The notes beneath the pieces are model-generated. The model was given only the letters and a program-made list of their open reading frames with translations. It did not search any database and was not told where the DNA came from. Made by a program: the position numbers and the translations under genes. Positions 36,701-48,455 of a DNA stretch of 64,000 bases are shown piece by piece (positions within the stretch are counted from its first letter, which is position 1; every line of letters begins with the position of its first letter). Origin of the DNA: Auanema rhodensis (taxonomy: Eukaryota > Nematoda > Chromadorea > Rhabditida > Rhabditidae); the NCBI GenBank assembly GCA_964057225.1, contig OZ059894.1, positions 13,464,131-13,528,130 of the forward strand. The letters are read 5' to 3'.

Positions 36701-37990
36701 TTCTCTCTCTCTCTCTCTCTCTTTAAAGTAATAAAGAATCTGAGAATAAGATTGTAAAGTAAATGACAACACGAGGTGTCATAAGAGTTACTTAACAACC
36801 AAAAGAAGTTATGCAAATCATGTGACAGCAGATTTGTATGTTGTTAAGCAGATTCCAAGAATCTATATCTGATACTTTTTACTGATAATGAACAGAGAAA
36901 AAAATATATATTTTACATAAAAATTTTATAATATTTACTATTCTTTTAGACTTTTTATAACTTATTTTTTCTTTAAAAAATCTTTTTTTCTCTCTCTTAA
37001 AAGCCTTTGAGTGCTATTTTAGAATTCATTCGTTTCTGTACTTTAAACTAACATTTGAACGTTTATCTCTTATTCTGAAAGACAATTATCTATTTTTCTT
37101 ATGATATTATTCAAAAAAAGAGTTTTAACTTGTATATTCTTCATTTTCCACTTATTTTTGTTATATTGAGTACGAAATAAGTTATTCAGATGTGGTCAGA
37201 AAATAAAAGAAATTGAACACAAAAAATTGAAAAACTCAAAGCTGAATGACTGAATGAATGAATATTTGAGAGTTTTGTACACTATACCAATAAAATTTAT
37301 TATATATTATTTTTTATAAATAATTTTTTCTATCTTTAAAAGTCTACAAATACATATTTCTCCTCCTGTTCTTCTTATTCATCTCAACCCTTCTCATAGT
37401 TCTATCTTCTTTTTTATTCCTCCCCTCCCTTCATGTCTTTTTTTTTCTGTTGAATAGTATTTGCTACATATATCCTCACTGCTACCAGCTTTTTTGCATT
37501 CACAATTTTATAATTTTATCTTTTTTTTTTTCAATCTAACTAATTTATTAGTCAACATTATATTTTATATGAAATAATACTTTAATTATGTTAAATATGA
37601 ATATTTCCAAGAGAAATGAAAAGAGTATTATTTTTCTTTAATCTGAAATTATTTTGCATTTTAATAGAAATGACTCTTGACTATTGGCAATATGAGCTAT
37701 TTTTCTTCATCCCCCCAGGTACACCACTCTCTTTATCTTTTCTTCTCTCTCTCTCTCTCTCCTTCTTTCTTTTTTACTTTTTCCCTTTCTTCCCACTCAC
37801 TTCACCTTACCTTCCTTCTAAGCTATATTACATTTTATGTTTTCTATTATAACGATACATTTTATATATTTCACTTACAGCAATATTAAAAACGTAAAAT
37901 TCTATGTTTCCATTCTTTAATGTTTTTCTTGTTTTGCTTCATTTTCGTTCTGCTCCCTTTAATGTATATTTTTTCCTGAAATATTTAATT
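33710..37990. other. AT-rich, pyrimidine-rich DNA, probable long intron or promoter region
   Basis: The stretch is rich in CT and T runs on the + strand, with microsatellites at 36262-36281 (TA), 36703-36722 (TC) and 37741-37762 (CT). Apart from the compositional island at 33670-33850, no coding sequence is supported. Confidence 0.45.
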
Positions 37991-38019
37991 GCAGATTTGA
38001 ATCGCAATCGGATGAGCCA

Positions 38020-40273
38020 ATGACCGGCTTCCGACTGGGTTGTGGCGGTAAGAAACTTTCTCCGCCAGGGCCGACCAAGCCCACAGCTCTGGTAGATGAG
38101 GTTTGTTTCACAAGTACATCTGATTACTATATACTTTATTATGTGTAGGTGTCCGCTCCTCGTGGTTTCGGGATAAAGAGCTATCTTCACCAATTCTATC
38201 AGTCACCAACAGTTGAGGATATAGAGCAAAGTGGAGCATGGTTAGTATATAAATAATTATATTTTAAAATTATTAGACTAAAATATATAAATTAAAAGCT
38301 ATTTTTATTGAATTAATAATCAAAATCTGAGTAAAAAAAGAAGCCAAATAGATAAGATTAAACAATCTCAATGATTAAAATGTGATTTTATGAAATTAGA
38401 AAAGTTGAATAGCTTCATGTTGACTAAATTAATTTTTTTTATTAATACTATATCATATAATTAATTTTTTTTGTGATTATCTAGTGAATGTGATTCATAA
38501 AAATGGAGAAAGTTAGTCATTAATGAAATAATATGCTATTTATACGTTACAGATTTTCTGAAAATTATTTTGACCAGTAGCATAGCCAAATAAGAAATTA
38601 CAATAACTATATAATATATATCTTATTTGGAAAAAAGAAATTGTTCTCAGTTCTATTTTTTTTATATTTTTTTCCAATTATATACAATACACCAAGTTTA
38701 TTTGTTTGTTTTTATAAGAAGCAAAAAGAAAGAATTAATTTCGTTAAACTAATATAAAATATATTTTTTCTTTAAATAAACATAAGTTTATTTTTATTAT
38801 TTTAAGTAATCGGCTTAACTATATTTTTCCACAAAACTAACTATTATTAATGCACATTAATAAACTTTGTTTATATATTTTAGATTCATAAAACATTAAA
38901 GTACATATTCTGAATATTATGAACATTTTGACAGAAAGTACTAAAAGAGAAAAATATTGAATTCTTTCTATATTCTTAAGTTTGAAGTATATTCCCTATA
39001 AGTAAAACTAAAAACTGATTTTATTTTAAAATAAATAATTTCTAATTGTAAATCTATTATTATATGATTACAACCGTTTGACAGCTTCATTAATATTAAA
39101 AATGAAATCATTTTAATATCTGTTTAAATCAACGTGATCGATTGATCTAATATTCTAATTAGTTACGTGATTTTATGTATTTAATCGTTGTTTCAGGTAT
39201 CTTTTACCACCACCACCAGCTCAACGTCGGGGACTATTCTTTTGCCGAATCGCAACAGTACTTGGTATTTCATATCAATTATGATACATATTGTTAGAAT
39301 TGTTTTTTTTTCAGGGCTTTTATTGCTAGTAGCTGGAGCTGCTTCAATAATTATTGGATATTCATGGCCACAAGAAGGTATTGAAGAATCAATTACCCGA
39401 ATCGTTATTTATCAGGTTCGTTGTTTTTTTTCTTTTTCATAGTGTTATATATAATTCGAAATATAAAAAAACTTGTTTTTGCCGGTTATTTTGAACATGA
39501 TTTACATATTTGGTTAGGTCTACTACTATGACTACTGTATAGACTGCTACTATTACATCTTATAAAGCCCAAAAAAATTAATATTTGGTGCATATTAAAA
39601 AAATTATATACCATAAAGGAATTTGAAAATAATTTCTTAAATTAACTGAGTCAGCTGTTTGAAGTTCTCTGCTCTTCACAATGAATGCAAAAACTTAGGA
39701 AAGAAAAAAGAACAGAGGCTTCATTTGCAGTGCAACTTCATGTGCTGCAAGGGCTGAAGCACTGATTTAATATAGTCATAATAGCTAGGTTTCACATAGC
39801 CTCAGGCTTCGGAGGGTAGCAAAAGCTAAAAAAAACCTTAATCAGTTATCTTAAGATTTTAATGATTTTTATGTTTTTTAGGATGAAGATGGTGGTTATT
39901 ATGTACCACAAGAACGCCTACAACAGATGCTTCTTGATCCCATGCGGTACTGGAAGACAGCTGGATTCTGTTTGTTTGCTTCAGGAGCCATGACTTTGGC
40001 CATTTCCTTAATGATTCCCACATTGGCTACATGCATCGGATCGAAACGATTGGCAGGATTCATGAGTGAGGATAATTCACCAAATGAACCCCCAATCCGA
40101 ATTTACCCCAATGATAAGCCAATAATAGCTGCTACTAGGTGAGATGAAAACATGAAATACAAAACGAATAATTCAATTTCAGTTGTCCCGTACCCGTTGT
40201 TGAAGAGATTCAGAAAGTTCAGCCCGAAGGACGTCCAAATTCGGATAATAAGAACACAGCTCTTCTGGATTAA
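38020..40273 (+). CDS. Neurensin-like two-TM vesicle membrane protein
   Basis: Exons 37995-38100 (in-frame ATG at 38020), 38149-38240, 39197-39264, 39315-39415, 39882-40138 and 40183-40273 give 229 aa from that ATG. The motif GFGIKSYLHQFYQSPT corresponds to the YGVRSYLHQFYE block of vertebrate neurensins (neuronal vesicle proteins). Two hydrophobic helices follow: about residues 76-98 (VLGLLLLVAGAASIIIGYSW) and about 143-165 (YWKTAGFCLFASGAMTLAIS and on), separated by an extracellular or lumenal loop with DEDGGYYVP. Both ends would face the cytosol. The first coding exon opens after TTGCAG, so either spliced-leader addition or an upstream exon (33667-33709) supplies the 5' end. A poly(A) signal is at 40975-40980. 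A later exon-like block (40360-40469) suggests an alternative or spliced 3' end. Confidence 0.85.
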
Positions 40274-40359
40274 ACACAACACAACATCTTTTTTTTTCGA
40301 GCCTTTACTAATTGTAAGATATATATTCAGAAATTTTACGAAAAAAATTTATTTACAGG

Positions 40360-40469
40360 GTCCGCTCCTCATCTGTCCTATCTTACCGGTCGCTTGCCCG
40401 TGTCCCAGTCCCAGCAGTGATATGTATAGAACGGCGGGCGCCCGCCTTCACTGTTCATCATGCATCTGA
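40360..40469 (+). other. GC-richer exon-like block in the neurensin 3' region
   Basis: Flanked on the left by TTATTTACAG and paired with an upstream donor GTAAGATA at 40314. All three frames stay open for 19 or more codons. It lies after the neurensin stop codon, so it would be a spliced 3' UTR exon or an alternative C-terminus whose donor I could not identify. Confidence 0.35.
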
Positions 40470-40473
40470 ATAG

Positions 40474-42220
40474 ATTTACAAACTGATATATGCAGAAACA
40501 ATTATAATTTACAATGTATTTTTATATTTTTATTATGTAGAATTAACTATACATAGAAAATTATAATATGTCTAATTCTATACTGATGTTTTGAGCTCTC
40601 TTCTGATGATTTCTTGGCAGTAGCTATATAATATGATTGTTATCTGTTTTCTTTTGGCATTTAGGCCAATCTTCAATTTACTCTCTCTTAACTGTGAAAA
40701 ACAGTAAAAGAACTGAAAATAAGAATCTGATTAAAACTTGAAAGATGAAATGTTGCTGACAGTTACTGCCTGAAATGTTAGAGCCATGATGTCATCCGTG
40801 ATGCCGCTGAGTCTGCGCTTGAACCGCCGTTCTAGACTGCTTGACTGAATCAAACCTTACTTCTTTGTAATCTCATGTAATATTTGAATTCGAAGTGATT
40901 TAATAATATGTATAATATAATATATAAATAGACTATTATTGTAAGATAAGATTCGCCTAGGGACGTGGCAAGCAATAAAGGTTTCATGTTAACAAAGAAA
41001 GATTTTATAGATATATTTTTATTTTTTAATGGAAAAAAGAGGAAACAACAAGAATATTATCGTTGAAATATTTTCACATATTAATATTATACATATATCT
41101 GCATGTTTTCTCAATTTCCTCACCAATATCTTAAATTCAGCTCGTTCATATCTAAATGGTGGGAAAATTGAAATCCAAATCACAATCACTCTTCTAAATT
41201 TTACCTATGCACAATGAATCAGTCTCGGTTTGCATATATATTCTACTAATTACAGAATATATAATCGTATAGTTATATATATATCTGTAAAATATTTTTA
41301 ATATATAGTTGCTATAACTAGAAATTCTTCTATTTAACTCCCTTTACTGTTTCAATGGAATTCAAGATTTATCTTTTATTTTCCTCTTATTAATACAAAA
41401 TATTTTTACCTCATTATATAATAAATTTGAACGAAATATGTCATAAACTACATATATTGCATTCATGCAATACTCTCGAGATCATCAAATCCTCTTTTCT
41501 CTATTTAAAGCTTTCAAGTAATTACGTTTTTTCCATTTTCTTCATGTTTTCAGAAAATCAACCATTTTAAGAGAAAATCTGCAAGTACTACTACTGCTAA
41601 ATCAAAATAGGAATAAATTAAGATATTAGTTATATCTCTCAGCGTTAATTAAACCAAGTTTCAAGTTTTGAAGTACATCACTATGATTACAGTAATGGCA
41701 CAAATTTCTAATTTTCTTATATCATTGAAACATTCTGTTTATAAGTGATATCACACATTTTTGTTCAGAACATTGTAAAATCATTCCATGATCTCTTTCT
41801 CATACTCATGCTTCTTAGTCAACTACAACTTTCGCATTGAATTTAATGTCAACGACGTCATTTTTACTATGTATACCTTCACATACATGCATATTGAAAC
41901 AAGCAAAAGCCATCAACATCATTAAATTTTTTTAATATCATCGTCCTTTACCTTGATATCTGCTATTCAACTTTTCTATTTCCTTTTCCCTTTTCCTATA
42001 TTCGTACGTTAATCCGCCTCCTCTTTCAAACTTCTACTTAAAGCTTAACATTAGTTGATTCGATACCAAATTTTATTCAAATTTACGTGATTTTTCATCT
42101 TTCTTCTTTTTGATTCAGTATATCATTAATTTTATATGATTAATATGTATATATATATACATTCTGAACATAAATATTCTTATCCATTTCCTCTACTTAC
42201 CTCATCATTATCCATTTGCT
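40474..42220. other. Intergenic AT-rich DNA
   Basis: Contains the neurensin poly(A) signal at 40975-40980; no other gene is seen. Confidence 0.5.
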
Positions 42221-42222
42221 AA

Positions 42223-42370
42223 ATGATCATCAGTTCCGGTGTGCGAAGCTTATCGTTCAAACTTTGTTATCATCAACATGAAAGTATATCCTCAGTCTAT
42301 GATCAGCCAGCAATATTTAAAAAAAACTTTCCATCTATCCCTCAGCATTTGAGATTCAAACGACTTTCAC
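42223..42370 (+). CDS. Candidate exon upstream of the secreted peptide gene
   Basis: ATG at 42223 opens a balanced, coding-like frame (MIISSGVRSLSFKLCYHQHE and on to FKRLS) of about 49 codons ending at a CAC|GTAAGC donor in phase 1. Joining it to the next exon at 42836 runs into a stop within three codons, so it is either a 5' UTR exon with an upstream frame or unrelated to that gene. Confidence 0.25.
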
Positions 42371-42841
42371 GTAAGCTTCTCATATGCGTCTTACACACGT
42401 TTCCCAATTTCTTGTCAATGACCCCAAAATATCATCATTTCACCATCTCACACTTTTTCGACATGATCATCTCATTTGTGCATATTTCCCACTATCATTC
42501 ATGATGAGTTTCTGCATCTCTTTGTCTTAAGATTTAAAATAAAAGGCTCCAATTCATACTAGATATTCGAACAGGTCTGTTACTTCAACTAACCATATAT
42601 TTCATGTTTTATTTTCATTTATTTTTATTTTAATGCTTAATAACGCAACTAATGTTCACGATTATATGGTATTCTTCAATCTTGTCCAAAGTAGCATTAT
42701 CCTTGTTCCATTCTGGAATGTCCGCTCAACCAATTCGAATAGCTTATAATTTCCCAACCTTTTATCCCATATACTTACGTACCTGAATGAACATTTTTAT
42801 TTTGATCAATTAATTTTTAAGCTTTTTTTCCCAGGAACAGG

Positions 42842-43149
42842 ATGATTATCTTTACTCTTCTACTTCTTGTATCTCCCGCTATTCAATGGGCACTTGTAAC
42901 TCCAAATGATTTCCGAAGAGAGCCAATAAGCCAAAATCGACCGTACGTTTATACAAAAATATTCATTAACATAATGCAATGTGAGAACAACAAACTAAAG
43001 GAGAAACTTTCAGAGTACCGTTATACCAGCAACACACATCGCAGTCAGAAGAGCCACCACTATACATGATGAACCCATTTGTTAGTCCTTTAGCTAGAAA
43101 ATGGAGAAAACTAAGAAGCCGGAGAGATCAAGACAACAGACTGGCATAA
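42842..43149 (+). CDS. Small secreted peptide precursor, 78 aa
   Basis: Two exons, 42842-42942 and 43014-43149, join in phase 2 to give 78 aa. The ATG sits just after TTTTTTCCCAG, a likely trans-splice site. A clear signal peptide (MIIFTLLLLVSPAIQWAL, about 1-18) precedes a short polar region (NDFRREPISQNRPVPLYQQ) and a C-terminal segment that is strongly basic: ARKWRKLRSRRDQDNRLA. Potential dibasic or monobasic cleavage sites (RR at 25-26, RK and RSRR near 62-71) suggest processing into the Pro-rich and YMMNPFVSPL-type peptides. There are no Gly-Lys-Arg amidation signals and no cysteines. A poly(A) signal AATAAA lies at 43165-43170. I do not recognise the family; peptide hormone or secreted effector are both possible. 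Confidence 0.75.
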
Positions 43150-43447
43150 GATTAACTTGACCTCAATAAATTAGTTGACCAAATAACAGTACCGCTATAA
43201 TATCAAAAAACTGCAAAAATAAAGAAGCGCGAGTATGAACAGCTTCATCATTATTACACATAGTTATGAGAACATTGTGAATACACGGACTACCAAGGGA
43301 TTTGGATAAAATAACATGCAAACTATACAAGAAATTATGAACAATATAAGATTATGAACCTCACTAGAGGAGTCAAAATAAGGCTTTAAGCTAAGGCTTA
43401 AAGAGATGATTCATCGCGAGCGCAACCAGTCTAAGGTTATACAAACC

Positions 43448-46400
43448 TTATTCTATTAACTCACGCTCATTTTCAGGTTGGATATAATATGAACTTAACA
43501 TTTCGTGAGCTAAAGTGTCAAAAATAAGTGGGCGTCTTTCAAATCGTCGAATTTGCTTCTCCTTCATCAAATGGGCTCGGGTTTTACTGAAAACAGAAAG
43601 TTAAACTGACTAAAGCCAATCAAAATTGTCAGGAAAGAACTGAAATTTTGTGAACAAGCCCCTCATCCCAACAAGCAGAGGATGAAATTCGATAATTAGG
43701 CAAATTGAACTTGCTACTACACTACTACACACCGAAAAGTAGGTCCAGCAACGAAGACGTGAGGGACGTAGTTCAAGGTCGATTTCTTGGGAAGTGGGGG
43801 AGTAGTGAGTGCCTAGAAAAAGTACCGGTTAACCACAACATGCCTCTGCGGGTCCGGTAAGTAATATGCCGAACAGGTCGTGAGTCCATTGTAGAGTTAA
43901 TCCATGATAACAAGAGATAACATGTCAGTAGGTTACATGTGTTATTGAAAAGGACATGCTCGTAAACTGTTAGGTTTGTTAAGTGAAAAGTAAAAAACAG
44001 TTATAACAAGTAGACCACAGTTAATAAAAAACAGGGATAATTAAAAGGAGCATTATGGTTAAGCCATGCTGTTAGCTTGGGGATGTATTTCAAAGACATT
44101 GTATGTACATAGCAATAATAAATGAATATATATATACATATATAAATTTAGTTTGCAATCTATACAAAGACAAAGTTAGAAACAATGTATAAAAATTGTC
44201 AAACCTTATTGGGTTCAGCCACAGGCACAACTCCTGGCTTGAGCAAAGCAGCAGCTCTAGCCTAAATATTTTTCATACTAGGATAAACAATAAGGTACAA
44301 TTACTTTTAGGTAATTCGTGAAGGCAATAGGCACACGGCCATTTGTGATAGTCTTAGCAGCATCAATAACTTTTCGAACATCGGCTGTGCTTACTGAAAG
44401 TAGAAAATTATTATACGAAATATACAAGATATTATTACCATATTTTTTTATTGCAATAGAATTTATTTCCAAATTAGGATTACGGGCTTGCTTCCTAATG
44501 TTCAGAACATTTTTAGGAGTTATACGACGAGAGACACGTGTAAATAAGTTGGTTTTAAGATTAAAGGGAGGGGCCCGAGGCTAAAAGAGGCAAAATTATA
44601 TTACCGATAACCACTTTAAGAACAAACCAATGCATTTCCACTCTTTTCCGTTGTAATACCCGTTAGCTGAGCTGTTGGTGTCAATTGAGCAACAAGTTTT
44701 CCAGTTCCAACAGCACGGTTCTAATTAACAATACAATATTTACAATACCTAGAAACTGTAACAAATACCTGAGCAGCAGCAGAGGTTTTGTTAATTGCGA
44801 GAGAGTTTACCGAACTAGAAATTATTTTATTTTCCACTGTGGACATATCCGTTCCACCTTCCAAATCATAACGATCTGTGATAAAATATCATACACTCTT
44901 CCAGAACATTAATATTATACCGCATGAATGTTTGAATGGTAAGCCACCAGATCTCTTCCAAAGGTTCCAACAGGTTTGGCACAACCGGAGTTGAAGTTGA
45001 GCTGGACCCCAAGCATACCAGTTAACGGATTCTGAGGCCTAAAGGTAAGAGAAAAAAGTTTGAAAAACCTTACAATTAACTACAACTTACTTTACATCCT
45101 TCACAGACACTTCCGCCAACGGCAATGTTAGATGAGTTTAGTTGACCAATCAGGTTAGCGCATGGTTTGTTGTGGCTTGGAATATACACCTAAATACAGT
45201 ATATGTAAAAAAACTTGATAAAAACAGATTAATTACTTGTTTCAGTTTAGCCTCTTTCTCCTCTGATATTTTCTTGTTACGCCCATCAATATATCTGTTA
45301 GTTGTCTTCCACATATAATAATACTCAACAATATCACGCATACCCTTCCAAGGAAGCTAAAACTTCTAGTCAAAATTTTAAATATAGCGAAATACTAACG
45401 AAATCATTTCTAATATCAGAGAAATCTTTTCCGTATTTCTCTAGAGCTTCTTCAAAGAGATTAGCCTCGGCAGCAGACCATTCTTCAATTTGATCTCTGT
45501 GAATCGGAAATTAAATAAACTTTTAAAAAAAAATTTGAATACCTGATGAGGATGGGGCCACCAAGGCTAATGGTGTTATGACCAGTAGCCTTATCAACAT
45601 CGAGAGGGTAGTGTTCTTTTACCGGTGGAGGAACTAAATACTTCATTCCCTCTGCTAAATCATAACCAGACTGATGTAGTAAGGCCATAGCATGAAATAT
45701 GGTAACATCTCTTGAAGCAGCAGCAGCAGTCATATGAAGAGATGGCAATTTTGTAGAAGAACTAGTATCTAAAGCTCTAGAGAAAGTGCCAACAGCTCTG
45801 AAAACATTGGATAAGAAGCGTAAAAGCAAAATAATAACCTAGCTATTATCAAAAATTGATCAATTTCACGTTCAGAGAGATTGTGGTAGGGATGATAAAC
45901 TATAATTTCTCTTTCAGTTTCTTCGATTGGACCTTTTTCCTTTTTATTGTCTTCCTCAGACTCTTCTTCTTCCGCAATCATAAGATCTCTTAAATACATT
46001 ATAAAATTAATGTACTATTAAGAAAACATACTCATTCTCCTTCACGTCCTCCACCTCAGTTTTTGTTTCAGGGTTAGGTGGAGAAAAAAGTGGAACCTCA
46101 GCCTGAATAAATTGTTGATAATGAAGCTGATAAACAAATTTAGAGTTAAGTACCTGGTATTTATCGCCTACACGAATAGCGCCCTTATCTGCTAGAAGAG
46201 ACATTTGTGAAGGGTCATAAACCAATGAATAAAAATAAGCATCCTGGAATATATAATTATACCAATTTCCAAAACCTTCTTCAAACCTCTCGTTCATAAC
46301 AATCTGGAGTTTCTATCTCACTTAACAAAGTTACGGAACATTTGCCTCTAATCTGCGATGCAGGTAATGTTTCAATCTGCCGAGATAAAAATAATTCACG

Positions 46401-47142
46401 TAGCCTGAATACATAAGATGCAAAAAAAGCTTGAATAGTACGAAATACCTTAATTTATATCTATCAGATTTTGACAATTTCTCAGCTCCGGTTGGCAAAC
46501 CCGCATATCCCCAATCGAAACTGCCTTCATCTTCTCTATTTTCTTTACCGTCGCTATTAGCTAAAATTCAGAATTCAATTTTGGAATTTAGACACTATGC
46601 AGTACCATCTGGATCTTTATCACCATTTACTACTACTGTGTGTCCTGAGGTATCCATAGCTTCTGGACCTGCTTTTTCCTCTTCCAAGTCTGGAAACAGT
46701 TTAGTAAAATCGAATTTTATATCAAAGTTGTAAAAAAATCGATAATAATCAAAAACGTACATTCATCAAATCTTCTTTCTGCTTGATCGGCAATCTTGAG
46801 CAAAGCAGCACTAATATCACGTCGCCTATAGAAAACAGTGACACGAGCTTCAACAACATTACCAGACGAATTCTAAATTAATTAAATGAACAATACATTT
46901 CAAATACGAATAAGTTATTATTAATGTATAAGTATACTTTTGTCAGTTCTTCAATCCTCCTGATATTATAAGGGCCGGCGTTAGAATCTTCAAAATAGAC
47001 GCAGTCTAAAGCAAATCACAGTAAGAAAACAAACATAGTTTGTTTAAAAAAAAGTTAAAACATTCAACTTATAAAAAAATATAAATTAACAAAACGAAAA
47101 TTGTTTATACTCACCGCCTACACGATACATATTCTGCGTCAT
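43448..47142 (-). CDS. lin-40: MTA/LIN-40 metastasis-associated protein, NuRD chromatin-remodelling subunit
   Basis: Nuclear NuRD scaffold that binds histone deacetylase through ELM2-SANT. Exons (minus): 47142-47115, 47005-46938, 46872-46761, 46689-46606, 46560-46449, 46404-46287, 46243-46154, 46102-46032, 45988-45839, 45797-45543, 45496-45400, 45356-45237, 45189-45091, 45038-44921, 44875-44769, 44720-44628, 44580-44439, 44393-44305, 44261-44205, 43812-43733, 43586-43448; 742 aa, near vertebrate MTA1 length. BAH at 1-200 ([42 protein letters not shown]), ELM2 (about 205-362, [18 protein letters not shown]), SANT (about 366-420, [27 protein letters not shown]), GATA-type zinc finger with Cys464, Cys467, Cys488, Cys491 (CEGC...CQTC, WYAWGP), then the MTA-specific region ([19 protein letters not shown]) and a C-terminal block ([13 protein letters not shown]). 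Reading through the exon 19 donor would give a shorter 671-aa form ending NKV. LIN-40 and EGL-27 both have this layout in nematodes; the match is closer to MTA. Confidence 0.95.
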
Positions 47143-47596
47143 TGTGAGGAATTGATTTCAAATCTTAAGAACTGATAAAAATGTAACCAGCTTGTAAACC
47201 CGACGTGGTAAAACCCTCTGAATATATAAAAATAACTTATTCAAAACTACATTAGAAATGAATAAACTAAAATCAAATTAAGACGCTGAAACAAACTTGG
47301 TGCGCCAAAAATGGTATGGCTCAAGGACTAAACAATGCCGGCTAGTATTGATTACCGTAATCGGCATCTTTTTCTAGAGCGCGCTTTCTATGACAAATTT
47401 GAATTTGTTGCTGTTCCAAACAATTTCTTTCGCTTAAATAGTTTCTTTTACTTTTTTTGTCGAATATACTGTTTCTATATTTTAATAAGCCTTTCAACTA
47501 TTATATTTCAACTCTTATATATTTTTAAGCAAAATTTCGGAAACACTGTTTGTGGGCGAGGACGATTTCAATATTGAAACTCGTCCTAGTCGTCAT
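47143..47596. promoter_or_regulatory. Shared bidirectional promoter region of MTA and APC10 genes
   Basis: Only 454 bp separate the two divergent start codons (193 bp if APC10 starts at 47335). An open frame from 47335 to 47577 (MPASIDYRNRHLF...) and an acceptor at 47528-47529 mark transcribed 5' sequence on the + side. Co-regulation is an inference from spacing. Confidence 0.5.
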
Positions 47597-48455
47597 ATGA
47601 ATGGCTCAGACTGGGTAAGTGAAATAAAATCAGTTTTAATTTAACGATATTTATAATATATTGTATTTATTTTTTTAGAGGTATTTTGTACCTTCTGGCG
47701 TAGATAAGCACGATTTGCCTCTGCGTGATATATCTCATCAGGGAACCTGGACTCTTTCCAGTTGTAAAATTGGTGAATATATATCGTATTATTAAAATTA
47801 TTTTATGAATTCAGATGGATATGGAGTTCATGAGCTACTTGATGAGTCTGTAGAAAAATACTGGCAGAGCGATGGGCCTCAGCCACACACTGTAACTATT
47901 GAATTCGCCAAGAAAACCGATATTTGTTTCATTTGGCTTTTCCTTGATTTCAAAAATGATGAATCTTATACACCATGCAAGTATGGTTTATTTTTTATAT
48001 GTTTGTAGTTTAAAAATGTTGTTTCAAGAATTGTGGTTTATACTGGGTCCTCATTAATGCATTTAGATGAAACAAGAGATCAGCTATTTCACGAGCCTGT
48101 TGGATGGCATGTTAGTTTTTACAATTTCCGATAATATATCATGTAAACCAATAATTATATTTTATAGTATATTGACTTACGAACTAATAACCGCCCTACC
48201 CGAGCCAACGTTATACAGTTACAAGTAGTCCAAAATCATCAAAATGGTAGGGACACGCATATTAGGTTTGATTAATTCTGAGATCTCGATTTAATTCTGA
48301 TTTGCAGGCATATACGAGTGTCTGGACCTGCGATCTCTAGGTTTGATTCTGATCATCGTTTCATTCTTAACAAGGAAAATTGCGAGGAAGAGTTCACTTA
48401 TAAGCGTTCCGACGATATTGATAGATTTTTAACTGATTATATGAATATTAGATAA
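47597..48455 (+). CDS. apc-10: Anaphase-promoting complex subunit 10 (APC10/DOC1)
   Basis: Substrate-recruiting subunit of the APC/C ubiquitin ligase, which drives mitotic exit. Exons 47597-47614, 47679-47772, 47815-47980, 48029-48110, 48168-48265 and 48308-48455 give 201 aa; human APC10 has 185. The DOC (jelly-roll) domain is clear: GTWTLSSCK, EKYWQSDGPQPHTVTIEF, FKNDESYTPCK, NHQNGRDTHIRHIRV. The protein ends NIR, keeping the C-terminal Ile-Arg tail that docks on TPR subunits such as CDC27. The exon containing the ATG opens at 47530 after TTTTTAAG and the frame is open upstream (ISETLFVGEDDFNIE), so a longer N-terminus from an earlier exon is possible; I could not find a phase-compatible donor from the 47335 frame. 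A poly(A) signal is at 48783-48788. Confidence 0.93.

Noticed and set aside
43735-43870. GC-richer block with an ACCGG...CCGGT inverted repeat, considered as a spliced-leader or snRNA gene
   Set aside because: No Sm-site or leader/snRNA consensus; most of it is explained by an MTA exon on the minus strand and its flanking intron.
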